DNA from: Kineosporia babensis
Lineage (GTDB): Bacteria > Actinomycetota > Actinomycetes > Actinomycetales > Kineosporiaceae
NCBI RefSeq assembly: GCF_021129305.1
Contig: NZ_JAJOMB010000016.1
Location: forward strand, 1-64,000
Reading direction: 5' to 3'
DNA: 64,000 nt
Part shown: one piece after another, positions 47,416 to 56,691 of the stretch
How positions within the stretch are numbered: position 1 is the stretch's first letter
Layout: each line of letters begins with the position of its first letter
The notes under the pieces: model-generated
What the model was told of the DNA's origin: nothing
Databases searched by the model: none
What the model saw: the letters and a program-made list of their open reading frames with translations, nothing else
Position numbers and translations under genes: made by a program

Positions 47416-47735
47416 GAGCCCATCACCGCCCGGAGGACAAAGAACACGACGGTCCCGGCCAGCGCCGACAGCAGCAGGTGCCGGCTGGTGTAGGCGACGA
47501 CGACGATCACCAGGGCACCGGCCAGGTAAGGGCCCAGCACCGTGAGCCGGTCCCCGTCCCCGGTGGGGGTCAGCACCGGTGGCACGGCCAGGGCGGCCAG
47601 CACCGCGACCGGCGCGTAGCCGAGCAGGTCCTTGGCCGTGGCGGACGGTTTGCGGTCCTGCAGCACGACGAACGGCAGGTACCGGGGCAGGAACGCCGCG
47701 AGCCCGACCAGGGCGATCATGACGACAGCGGACAT
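47412..47735 (-). CDS. azlD: AzlD-type small membrane subunit of an amino-acid exporter
   Basis: 107 residues with four hydrophobic helices and the family opening of a transmembrane helix followed by FLPRYLPFVVL. AzlD works with AzlC as a branched-chain amino-acid (or amino-acid analogue) exporter in the membrane. The ATG at 47735 overlaps the azlC stop. Its presence in an NRPS operon suggests efflux of the product or of an unusual amino acid. Confidence 0.88.
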   Translation of the reverse strand: MSAVVMIALVGLAAFLPRYLPFVVLQDRKPSATAKDLLGYAPVAVLAALAVPPVLTPTGDGDRLTVLGPYLAGALVIVVVAYTSRHLLLSALAGTVVFFVLRAVMGS

Positions 47736-48532
47736 CAGTTCTCCTCCATGGGCGTTACGGCAGAGCTTGTTCCGGCCTCGCGGCGGCCGGCCAGCAGATC
47801 CCACAGACCGCCGGTGGCGACACCGGCCACGACGGCCACGACGATTCCCAGGTTGTAGGGAAGGGTCGCGGCGGCCAGGACGGTGATTCCCGACACGACG
47901 GCGATGGCGAGCAATTTGCGGCTGGTGACCGACAGGACGAGCATGGCCACGAACATCGCCGCCATCGGGAAGTCCAGTCCCCGTGAGCGCAGGTCCGGGA
48001 CGAGTGAGCCCAGGACCGCCCCGATGGCGGTGCAGGTCATCCAGACTCCGTACATCAGGCTGGATGCTCCGAGGAAGTACCAGTGCTTGTGGCTGTTGAG
48101 CGTGCCGTCCCGGAGCTTGTCGATGGCCGCGAAGAAGATGGCGTCGATCAGGCCGAAGGCCACGAGTGCCTTCAGGCCGCGGGGTACGTCCTCGAAGTGC
48201 TCGCGCAGCACGGTGGCGTAGATGAGCATGCGCAGACCCAGGACCAGGGTGGTGAGGAAGAGGGTCACCAGGCTGGCGCCCTGAAGTACCAGGGAGAACG
48301 CTACGAACTGGGCGGTCCCGGAGTTCGCGGCCATGGCCAGGCCGAGGGTCTCCAGGGCGCTCAGGCCGCTGGCCGGGCCGAGAGCCCCTCCCGCCAGTGA
48401 CATCGGGATGATGCTCACGAGGAAGGGCAGCATGGCCCGCGCACCTTCGAGGTAGCGGTCCTTCGCCGTGAGCTGACGGAGCGGTTCCAGGTTGGGTGTG
48501 CTCGGGCGGGTTTCACTGTTCTCGGTGGTCAT
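47735..48532 (-). CDS. azlC: AzlC-type amino-acid exporter permease
   Basis: 265 residues. After a hydrophilic start of about 25 residues come the family's helices and motifs: GARAMLPFLVSIIPMSLAGG, ANSGTAQFVAFSLV and LGLRMLIYATVL. It is the large subunit of the AzlCD exporter. The ATG overlaps the preceding NRPS stop (ATGA) and the gene is followed by azlD with the same overlap, so pump and synthetase are co-expressed. Confidence 0.92.
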   Translation of the reverse strand: MTTENSETRPSTPNLEPLRQLTAKDRYLEGARAMLPFLVSIIPMSLAGGALGPASGLSALETLGLAMAANSGTAQFVAFSLVLQGASLVTLFLTTLVLGLRMLIYATVLREHFEDVPRGLKALVAFGLIDAIFFAAIDKLRDGTLNSHKHWYFLGASSLMYGVWMTCTAIGAVLGSLVPDLRSRGLDFPMAAMFVAMLVLSVTSRKLLAIAVVSGITVLAAATLPYNLGIVVAVVAGVATGGLWDLLAGRREAGTSSAVTPMEEN

Positions 48533-51500
48533 TTCGTCAGTTCCTGATCGTGCAGGCGTTCGAGGACGAGGGCGGCTGCGGCGTCCGGTTCGCTCTCGCA
48601 GAAATAGTGCCCCCCGGTCGGGATGGTCAGAACCTGCGGGTCGCTGCCGGTCACGGCCCAGGCGCTGACGTCGGGGCCGTTCGCGGTCAGCGGGTCGTCG
48701 TCGGCCAGGACCAGAGTCAGAGGGGTCTCCAGGTGCGGGCCGTGGCCTTCGGCGACGTCGGCGAGGTAGCTGTTGGCGGCGATCGAGTCGTGCCGGAAGA
48801 CACGGGCGAGGTAGGCGCCGACCTGAGGGCCGGCGGTGAGGGCCGCCATCAGTCCGGTCTCCTCCCCCAGCCAGCGCACCACATCCTGGTCGCTCATGGC
48901 CCGGGCCTCGGCGATGCCGGCCCGGGCCGAGGAGGCCGGGTACAAGAGCTTGGCGCCGATGAACAGGTGCCTGACGCCGTCGCTGTCCTTCTCCAGCAGG
49001 TGGGCCGTGCGCAGGGCGAGGGCAGATCCGACGCAGTGCCCCCACAGAGCCACCGGGGTGGGGATGGTCTCCTCGATCTCGGTGACGAGGGCGTCGGCGA
49101 TCTGTTCGAGAGACTTCAGGGCGGAGGCGTTCTCGGAGATGTCGTGGCCGGGCAGGGCCACGGAGTACACGGCCACACGTGGGTCCTGCCGGTGCAGCGC
49201 CTGCCCGAACGCGTCGAAGATCGTGGCACCGCCACCGGCATAGGGGAAGCAGATCAGGGTCACACCGGCCCTGACCGGGTCGCCGGCGACCAGGTGCAGC
49301 AGGGGGCCGGAGGTGGCAGCAGGCGTGGACGTGGACAGGGATGCGGTGACCTTCTTCTCGGCCACCCGGCTGAGGTCTTCCAGCCGGCTGTTGCGCATGA
49401 TGTCGGCAATGCTGACCAGGCCTGCGAGTTCGACGGCCAGGCGCATGGCGGACAGAGACGTGCCGCCCCGCAGGAAGAAGTTGTCGTCCAGCCCGATGGC
49501 GGTTTCGCCCTCGCCCAGAACCTCTTTCCAGGCCTCGGCGATACGCATCTGCGTGCTGGTGACCGGGGCGCGGTGCTGCTGAGCGGTGGCGGCGTGTGCC
49601 CGGGCCTGGGCAGGGGTGAACGGCACCGGTTCCGGGCGCAGCCGGGTGAGCAGGTCGTGGTCCGGGCCGGGAAGCAGGTGCCGGACGTCCTGAGGCTCAT
49701 CGGTGCGGGCCGTGATCGCCGTGAACGCCGCCTGGTAGGCCCGGGCGAACATCAGGGCCAGCTGGCTGTCTATGACCGTCAGGTGGTGGTGCAGGCTCAG
49801 GCGGATCTCGTCGGTACGGAAGTGCTGGGAGAACTCCGCGCGCAGGACGAACTCGGTCTCGGAGTTGGCGCGCACGTCCAGCAGGGAGAACCCGTGCTCG
49901 TCCAGCGAACGCAGCAGGGAGAAATGGGTGAAGTTGAATGCGGTCTCGAACAGAGGGATCTGGACGCCGAGGTCGGCCTTCATCTGAGCCATCGGATAGC
50001 GCCGGGCGGGCAGGAGCGCACTCTCGGCCGCGTTCACGGCGCGGACCAGGTCGCCCCAGCTGCCTTGCCCGAGGCGGACGCGGAACGGCACGGTGTTGAG
50101 GAAGAGCCCGATGGCCCGGGTGGCCCCTTCGGTCTCGGGGCGCCCGGAGTGCTCGTAACCGGTGAGGACGTCGTCGCTGCCGCCGAGGGCGGCCAGGGCG
50201 GCCAGGTGCCCGGCCATCAGCACGTTCTTGACCGGGACCTGGAGGCGATCGGCGGTGTCCTTGATCCGGGTGGACAGGTCGCTCAGGTCGACCTCGTGGA
50301 AGGCGACCTCGAACGGCTGGTCGGTAGCGTGCCGGTCGCTGCGGGGCACAGGGGTGAGGGTGGCGCCGTCCAGAACCCGGCCCCAGTAGTCGCGGTGGTC
50401 GGGGTCGGCCAGGGATTGCTGTTCCAGGACGGCGTACTCGCGCAGGTGTGTTCCGGTGGTGATCTCGGGCAATGGGCGGTCGGCCCTGAGGTCGCCGTAG
50501 ATCTGGAACAGGTCGGTGTGCAACAGGGTGATGCTCCAGCCGTCCAGGGCGGAGTTGTGCTGGCTGATCCCGTAGCGGAACAGGTCGTCGGCCAGCACGT
50601 GAACATGGATGCGGACGAGACCGGGAGCGTCCCAGGTGAAGCGGTCGGTCTTCTCCTGCTCGACCCAGTTCTCGTACCAGTGTTCCTGTTCCTGCGGGCC
50701 CAGGTCTCGCAGGTCGTGCAGGCGCAGGGGGGAAGGAGCCTGCTGATGCACCAGTTGCAGGCTGCTCGAGTAGCCGGTCAGGTCGTAGCTGGTGCGCAGG
50801 ATCGGCGTGCGTCGCACCAGTTCGCGCACCGCTTCCTCGAACGTCGCGATGTCCAGGGAACTGGAGATCGTGTAGAGCAGGATGTCGTGGTAGCCAGCGA
50901 CGCTCTTGTCCAGTTCCGTCTCGAAGACCAGACCGGCTTGCAGCTGCGTCATCGGGTAGGCGTCGGCGAGCCCGGCCGGCAACCGGTCCCGGTCGCTGTC
51001 GGGAACCAGAGCGAAGGGATGCGCGTCGGGTGCCTGGGGTGGTGCCTGGCCGAGTGTGGCCGCACTCGCCAGCCCAGCGACGGTGGGCAGCCGGAACAGG
51101 TCCTGGAAGGTGAACGTCAGCCCCAGAGCCCGGGCGTGGGCCAGCACGGTCACGAAATGGATGGAGTTTCCGCCGAGGCTGAAGAGATTGTCGTCGATGC
51201 CCACCCGCTCCAGCCCCAGGACCTGCGCCCAGATCCCGGCCAGGGATCGCTCGGCCTCGGTCCGGGGTGCGACGTAGTCCGTGGTGGCGGCGATGTCGGT
51301 GGGCAGGGCCGCACGGTCGAGCTTTCCACTGGGTGTCAGCGGCAGGGACGGCAGCCCGACCACGTGGGTGGGGACCATGTAATCGGGCAGTACCTGCGCG
51401 ACCTCGGCCCGGGCCCGCTCGGCGTCCACACCTTCGCCCGTCAGGTAGGCCCACAGCACCAGTTGCCCGTCCGGGGCGGGGCGGGTCAGGACGATGGCGT

Positions 51501-53565
51501 CCTCGACTCCGGCGACGGCCAGAAGGCACTCCTGGATCTCACCGGGTTCGATGCGGTGACCGCGCACCTTGACCTGCTGGTCCAGTCGTCCCAGGTATTC
51601 CACCGTGCCCTGTGGACTCCAGCGGGCCAGGTCCCCGGAGCGGTAGACCATCTCTTCCCCCAGGACGCCACGCACGAACCGCTCGGCGGTGAGCTCGGGG
51701 CGCCCGAGATATCCACGGGCCAGGCCGACCCCGGCCAGGAGAAGTTCTCCGGGGACGTTGAGAGGTACGGGACGCAGATCCGCGTCGACGACGTACAGGC
51801 GCAGGTTGTCGATCGGGACACCGATCGGGACCGGTCCCGCTTGACCGGGCTCGCAGCGATGGTGGGAGACGTCCACCGTCGCTTCTGTCGGCCCGTACAG
51901 ATTGACAAGTACGCAGGTCTTCTCAGGCTCACGCGCGAGCGCGTGGTGGAAGGCGTCGACGTGGTGGCGGCCCAGTGCCTCGCCGCTGGCGAAGACCTGG
52001 CGCAACGAGGCCAGGCGATCGGCGGCGCCGGTGCGCTGGGCGTAGCCGACGAACGCGCCCAGCATCGAGGGGACGAAGTGCATGACGCTCACCTTGTGCC
52101 GCTCGATCACGCCGGTCAGCGCCTCAGGGTCCTTCTCGACGCCCGGCTGCGGCAGTACCAGGCGGGCACCGGCGAAGGACCACCAGAAAAGCTCCCACAC
52201 CGAGACGTCGAACGACACCGGCGTCTTCTGCACCAGGACGTCGTCGCTGGTCAGCGGGTAGGCCTTCTGCATCCAGGCGATCCGGTTGATCACCGACCGG
52301 TGCTCGACCACCACTCCCTTGGGACGACCGGTGGAGCCGGAGGTGTAGATCACGTAGGCGGCGTCCGACGATGAGAGCCCGCCCGGCAACTCTCCTGCCG
52401 GGACCTGCGTACCAGCCGCGGGTTCGTCCGCCAGCACGGTGGCGACGTCGAGCCCGGCCACCACTTCGCGATGAGCGGCCGTGGTGAGCACGACCCGCAC
52501 CGCTGAGTCCTCGAGCAGGTAGGCGATGCGCTCGGCCGGGTAACCCGGATCGATCGGAACGTAGGCCGCGCCGGCCTTCAAGATGCCGAAGATCCCGGTG
52601 ATCAGGGCGGTCCCCCGTTCGGCCAGGACCGCGACCAGCTTCTCGCGGCCGGCTCCGGCGGCCAGCAGGCGGTGGGCGATCGCGTCGGAGGCGGCGTCCA
52701 GCTGCGCATAGGTCAGGTGACTCTCGCCGGTCTCCACCGCCACCGCGTCCGGGTGGCTGCGAGCGTACCGGCGCAACTGGTCCTCGAGCCGGGCCGTCTC
52801 CTCGAACGATGCCCGGGTGTCGTTGGCCGCCGAGACCACCGCGGCTTCGCCCGCATCGGTGAGGTCGACGTCCCACAGCGGGTTGTCGGGAGAGCCGAGT
52901 GCCGCCGCGAGCACGGCCGTCAGATGGCGCAGGATCTGCGTGAGCACGGCGGGTGAGTAGGCCGGAGAGGCGCTGATGCACAAGGCCAGGTCTTCGCCGT
53001 CCGTTCCGGCGCGGCGTATCCCGAGCACCAGCGGGAACCGCTCATCGTCCAGCGTCTGCTGTCCCGAGCCCGCCACCGGTGCGATGAGGACCTCGGCGAA
53101 CGGATAGGGATCGGAGGTCGGGGCGAGAACCTCGATCGGATAGTCGGCGTGCTGTTCGGCCACGGCCACCGCCGCCGACACACGGCCCAGCGCGGAACGC
53201 AGCGTGTCCTGGCGCCCAAGGGTGAACGGGACCACCAGCGCCCGGGTCAGCGTCGAACGGGTCGGAGTCACCGCGGTCACCAGTTCGTCCTGGCGCCCGT
53301 GCCGGCGCAGGAGCGCACCGGCCGCGACCATCAGCAGCACCCGCAGCGCTCCGGCGTCGTCCCGGGTGATCCGGCGGGCCGCCTCACTCACCGGCGCCGG
53401 CAACAGCGACTCCTGCTGACGCCGGGGACCGACGGTGGCAGAGGCATCGGGCAGGATCCGGGACAGCTCGGGCAGGTCGGCGAGAACGGCCGCCCAGTAC
53501 GCGGCCTGCTCAGGGCGGCGGGCTGCCGCAACTCTCAGCGCGCCCTGGGTCTCAAGAGACTGCAT
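48529..53565 (-). CDS. NRPS: half-C, A(Ser), PCP, C*, PCP, terminal thioesterase with Cys nucleophile
   Basis: 1,678 residues from ATG 53565 (AAGGAG eight bases upstream). Residues 1-255 resemble only the C-terminal lobe of a condensation domain. A follows (about 262-760), with pocket code DVWHFSLVDK as in the serine-activating EntF, and PCP (LGGNS, about 801). The next C domain (870-1290) reads HNSALDG, with Asn at the position of the second motif His. A second PCP (RGGTS, about 1350) has no A domain of its own. The last domain (1433-1678) is a RifR-like thioesterase with GHCVG, C1511 where Ser is usual, plus ADDDP and GGHYF. It ends the peptide line; azlC overlaps its stop. Confidence 0.93.
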   Translation of the reverse strand: MQSLETQGALRVAAARRPEQAAYWAAVLADLPELSRILPDASATVGPRRQQESLLPAPVSEAARRITRDDAGALRVLLMVAAGALLRRHGRQDELVTAVTPTRSTLTRALVVPFTLGRQDTLRSALGRVSAAVAVAEQHADYPIEVLAPTSDPYPFAEVLIAPVAGSGQQTLDDERFPLVLGIRRAGTDGEDLALCISASPAYSPAVLTQILRHLTAVLAAALGSPDNPLWDVDLTDAGEAAVVSAANDTRASFEETARLEDQLRRYARSHPDAVAVETGESHLTYAQLDAASDAIAHRLLAAGAGREKLVAVLAERGTALITGIFGILKAGAAYVPIDPGYPAERIAYLLEDSAVRVVLTTAAHREVVAGLDVATVLADEPAAGTQVPAGELPGGLSSSDAAYVIYTSGSTGRPKGVVVEHRSVINRIAWMQKAYPLTSDDVLVQKTPVSFDVSVWELFWWSFAGARLVLPQPGVEKDPEALTGVIERHKVSVMHFVPSMLGAFVGYAQRTGAADRLASLRQVFASGEALGRHHVDAFHHALAREPEKTCVLVNLYGPTEATVDVSHHRCEPGQAGPVPIGVPIDNLRLYVVDADLRPVPLNVPGELLLAGVGLARGYLGRPELTAERFVRGVLGEEMVYRSGDLARWSPQGTVEYLGRLDQQVKVRGHRIEPGEIQECLLAVAGVEDAIVLTRPAPDGQLVLWAYLTGEGVDAERARAEVAQVLPDYMVPTHVVGLPSLPLTPSGKLDRAALPTDIAATTDYVAPRTEAERSLAGIWAQVLGLERVGIDDNLFSLGGNSIHFVTVLAHARALGLTFTFQDLFRLPTVAGLASAATLGQAPPQAPDAHPFALVPDSDRDRLPAGLADAYPMTQLQAGLVFETELDKSVAGYHDILLYTISSSLDIATFEEAVRELVRRTPILRTSYDLTGYSSSLQLVHQQAPSPLRLHDLRDLGPQEQEHWYENWVEQEKTDRFTWDAPGLVRIHVHVLADDLFRYGISQHNSALDGWSITLLHTDLFQIYGDLRADRPLPEITTGTHLREYAVLEQQSLADPDHRDYWGRVLDGATLTPVPRSDRHATDQPFEVAFHEVDLSDLSTRIKDTADRLQVPVKNVLMAGHLAALAALGGSDDVLTGYEHSGRPETEGATRAIGLFLNTVPFRVRLGQGSWGDLVRAVNAAESALLPARRYPMAQMKADLGVQIPLFETAFNFTHFSLLRSLDEHGFSLLDVRANSETEFVLRAEFSQHFRTDEIRLSLHHHLTVIDSQLALMFARAYQAAFTAITARTDEPQDVRHLLPGPDHDLLTRLRPEPVPFTPAQARAHAATAQQHRAPVTSTQMRIAEAWKEVLGEGETAIGLDDNFFLRGGTSLSAMRLAVELAGLVSIADIMRNSRLEDLSRVAEKKVTASLSTSTPAATSGPLLHLVAGDPVRAGVTLICFPYAGGGATIFDAFGQALHRQDPRVAVYSVALPGHDISENASALKSLEQIADALVTEIEETIPTPVALWGHCVGSALALRTAHLLEKDSDGVRHLFIGAKLLYPASSARAGIAEARAMSDQDVVRWLGEETGLMAALTAGPQVGAYLARVFRHDSIAANSYLADVAEGHGPHLETPLTLVLADDDPLTANGPDVSAWAVTGSDPQVLTIPTGGHYFCESEPDAAAALVLERLHDQELTK

Positions 53566-53595
53566 GGAACAACTCCTTGGCGATAAGACGGGGAA

Positions 53596-56500
53596 TCAGA
53601 GGTCGAACACGAAGTCGGGGCGCACCGCAGCGCTCGGCGCCGGGGCACCCAGCGACCCCACAGGACGGTGCGGATCGCTGACGGCCGCGTCCAGGACGTC
53701 CGTCAGCTCCGTATGCAGTGCGTGCACCGTGCCCGCGTCAAGGATCGCGCTCGCGAAACCCCAGAGCGCCTCGTCCCCTTCGCCGCGGGGCTCGATGTGC
53801 AGGGCCAGGTCGAAGAGCACGGCACCGGTCAGTTCCGGTAGCCAGCGCGGCCGGCCTCCGGCAACATCGACGTCGCCCAGACCCGTGTCCTGGAAGGCGA
53901 ACAGGACGTCCGCGACCGGATGGCGGTCTCGGCGCCCACCATGCCCCGCATCCTGAACCGGTTGCGGCAGGTCTGCGGTCTCGGCCGCCGTCGTGGCGAG
54001 CTCGCGCACCGCGGACGGGAACGATGTCTCCGGGGCCACCGGCACGTCCAGGGTGTGGGTGGCCACCAGCATGCCGACCGCGTGCTCACCGCCCGCCACG
54101 TGCCTGCCCGAGAACGGGACGGCCACGGTGGGCCGAGGGCTCCCGGTGACCCGGGCTAGGACCACGCCCAGCGCGGTCAGGTAGACAGCGAACGGCGGTG
54201 CCCCCAAGTCCTGGGCCAGGGCCCGCACAGCGCGGGTGCGCTTCAGGCCCAGCGGATGGCGCACCCAGGCCCCCGCCGTCGACCGTAAGGGCGGGCGAGG
54301 ACGGTCCAGCGGCAGATCCGGACCCGGCTGACGGGCGAACGCAGCTCGCCGCTCGGGTTGCTCCATCTGCTGGGACAGCGCCTCACACACCAGTTCGCCG
54401 TAGGAGGGCACGGCCGACTGACGGGCGGCGGTCAGGTCCTCCAGCAGCACCCGCAGCGACCAGCCGTCCGCGATGAGGTGATGGGCGTCGATCGCCATGG
54501 CCTGGCGGGTCGGGCCGCTGACCAGCGCCGCTCGCCACAACGGCCCGGCTTCCAGATCAAAAGGCCTTACCCAGGAATGCAGAACGGTCTCCAGGTCGTC
54601 ACCGGGCGCGCGCAGCACCTCGAACGGCACCGCGCCCCCGTTCACCGGCCCCACCCGCTGCCGCCACTGGCCGTCGGTCCCTGCCACCAGGGTGGTGCGC
54701 AGGGCCTCGTGCCGGTCCCGCAAACGGGCCAGGGCGCCCGCGATGTCGAGTCCGAGCTGGTGGCCGGGGATCTCGACGACGACCGGGAGGTTGTACCCGA
54801 GGTCGCCGGGCCGCAGCAACGCCTCGGTGAGAACGGCCGACTGCTGTGGCAGCAGCGGCAGGGTGGAGGGGGCGTCGTTCTGGGCCCCGGTGGGCCGGGC
54901 CGGCACGGGCGGAGCCTGCTCCAGACGCGTCGTGAGGGTGGCCAGGTCGTCGCGCAGGACCCACATCACCCGGCAGGTACGCCCGGTCCCGGCTCGCAGC
55001 AGGCCCGCGATCCGGGTCGCAGCCAGGGAACTGCCGCCCAGCTGGGTGAGTGTGTCACCCGGTGCGATCTCCTCGACACCGACCACGCGCCGCCATATCT
55101 GGGCGACCTGCTCCTGCGCGGGTGTGAGGCTGACCGTCCCGGCAGTCCTGGCTCTTGGGTCAGGGTCTGTATCCGGCTGGGCAACCAGCGCGCCCAGAGC
55201 CTGCCGGTCCACCTTGCCGTGCCCGGTCAGCGGGAAGCGTGCCATCACGGTGACAGACGAGGGCACCAGGTGTTCCGGTACCCGTCGGCTCAGGTCCGCC
55301 CGGACCTGGCCGGCCGTTGCCGTCCCGGTGACGAAAGCACGCAGCACGGGTTCACCAGGCACCGACTTGTCGGCCAGGACCACGGCCTCCTCGACGCCGT
55401 CCACCCCGATCAGGAGGTTCTCGACCTCGCCCAGCTCGACGCGCTGGCCGCGCACCTTGATCTGGCCGTCGGCCCGGCCGACGAACTCGATCGCGCCGTC
55501 GGGGCGGCACACCACCCGGTCACCGGTGCGGTAGAAGCGTTCCCCGGGAGCGAACGATGCCTCGACGAACGCTGCGGCGGTCAATTGTGGACGCCGGTGG
55601 TATCCGACGGCGAGCCCGTCACCTCCGACCCACAGCTCCCCGGGCAGGCCCGGTCGCTGAAGGTGCCCCTCGTCCGTGACGACAAGCGCGCTCGAGTTGT
55701 CGATGGGCAGGCCGATCGGCACGCGCCGGTGGTCCTTGCCCGGAACGACCTGGTGAACCGTTGAGATGACACCGTTCTCGGTGGGCCCGTAGGCGTTCAC
55801 CAACCGAAGGTTCGGGCATGCGGCCAGCACCGCCTGGGCGTGGGTGGCTGAGAGCACGTCGCCTCCGACCAGCAGGTCGCGCATCGGGGCGAACATCCCC
55901 GGATCGGCATCCGCCAGATGACTGAACAGGGCGGACGTGACCAGGCCGGTGGTGATCGCGTGCGTCGCGATCGCCTGCCCGAACTCGTCCGGGTCCAGGA
56001 CGGTTTCCCGGGAGAGCACCTGCAGGGTGCCGCCGTTGATCAATGTGCCCCACAGCTCCCAGACGGAGGCGTCGAAGCTTGTGGCCCCGATGTGGGCCAT
56101 GACCGTGTCCGGCCCGAGGTGTGCATGGGTGGCGTCGTGAGCCAGGCGCACCACCGCCCGGTGCGGGACCAGGACTCCCTTGGGCCGGCCGGTAGTGCCG
56201 GAGGTGTACATCAGGTACGCCGGGTCGGTGGCAGCCGTCCCGTGGGGGCGCGGCGTCCCGGGGGCCTCGGCGCACTCGCAGGGATCGATCACCCGGGCCC
56301 CACGCAGGGCGGCCCGCTGCGCGTCGGCCGCCGAGCTGAGCACGGCGACTGCGCCGGCGTCCTGGAGCAGATAGGCGACCCGCTCGTCCGGGTGGTCCGG
56401 GTCGACGGGCATGTACACCGCTCCCGCGCGCAGGACGGCCAGCGCGGCCGCCGCGAAGGCAGCGCCCCGGGACAGGTGCAGAGCGACCACGTCACCGGGG

Positions 56501-56691
56501 CTCACCTCGAGCCGGTTCGCGATACCCGCTGACCAATCGGCCAGCTGGGCGTAGGTCAGGCTCGTGCCGTCGGCCACGGCAACGCTGCGGGGCGTACGGG
56601 CCGCCCGGTCCAGAACGAGTTGCTCGATCCGGGTGTCGCGTGGGTAGAGCGCTGGGGCGTCATCACGCGGATCAGGAACGGTCCGGGTCAT
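53596..56691 (-). CDS. NRPS: A, PCP, C
   Basis: 1,031 residues from ATG 56691, which overlaps the upstream NRPS stop (ATGA). The adenylation domain (about 1-495) starts directly, without a condensation domain before it. Pocket residues read DAWLLGAVI, a hydrophobic pocket I cannot assign with confidence (an aliphatic residue is possible). PCP with LGGSS lies near 550. A complete condensation domain (605-1020) has the canonical HHLIADG. This C domain at the end could join the residue on this PCP to serine on the next protein, which begins with only half a C domain. Confidence 0.93.
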   Translation of the reverse strand: MTRTVPDPRDDAPALYPRDTRIEQLVLDRAARTPRSVAVADGTSLTYAQLADWSAGIANRLEVSPGDVVALHLSRGAAFAAAALAVLRAGAVYMPVDPDHPDERVAYLLQDAGAVAVLSSAADAQRAALRGARVIDPCECAEAPGTPRPHGTAATDPAYLMYTSGTTGRPKGVLVPHRAVVRLAHDATHAHLGPDTVMAHIGATSFDASVWELWGTLINGGTLQVLSRETVLDPDEFGQAIATHAITTGLVTSALFSHLADADPGMFAPMRDLLVGGDVLSATHAQAVLAACPNLRLVNAYGPTENGVISTVHQVVPGKDHRRVPIGLPIDNSSALVVTDEGHLQRPGLPGELWVGGDGLAVGYHRRPQLTAAAFVEASFAPGERFYRTGDRVVCRPDGAIEFVGRADGQIKVRGQRVELGEVENLLIGVDGVEEAVVLADKSVPGEPVLRAFVTGTATAGQVRADLSRRVPEHLVPSSVTVMARFPLTGHGKVDRQALGALVAQPDTDPDPRARTAGTVSLTPAQEQVAQIWRRVVGVEEIAPGDTLTQLGGSSLAATRIAGLLRAGTGRTCRVMWVLRDDLATLTTRLEQAPPVPARPTGAQNDAPSTLPLLPQQSAVLTEALLRPGDLGYNLPVVVEIPGHQLGLDIAGALARLRDRHEALRTTLVAGTDGQWRQRVGPVNGGAVPFEVLRAPGDDLETVLHSWVRPFDLEAGPLWRAALVSGPTRQAMAIDAHHLIADGWSLRVLLEDLTAARQSAVPSYGELVCEALSQQMEQPERRAAFARQPGPDLPLDRPRPPLRSTAGAWVRHPLGLKRTRAVRALAQDLGAPPFAVYLTALGVVLARVTGSPRPTVAVPFSGRHVAGGEHAVGMLVATHTLDVPVAPETSFPSAVRELATTAAETADLPQPVQDAGHGGRRDRHPVADVLFAFQDTGLGDVDVAGGRPRWLPELTGAVLFDLALHIEPRGEGDEALWGFASAILDAGTVHALHTELTDVLDAAVSDPHRPVGSLGAPAPSAAVRPDFVFDL

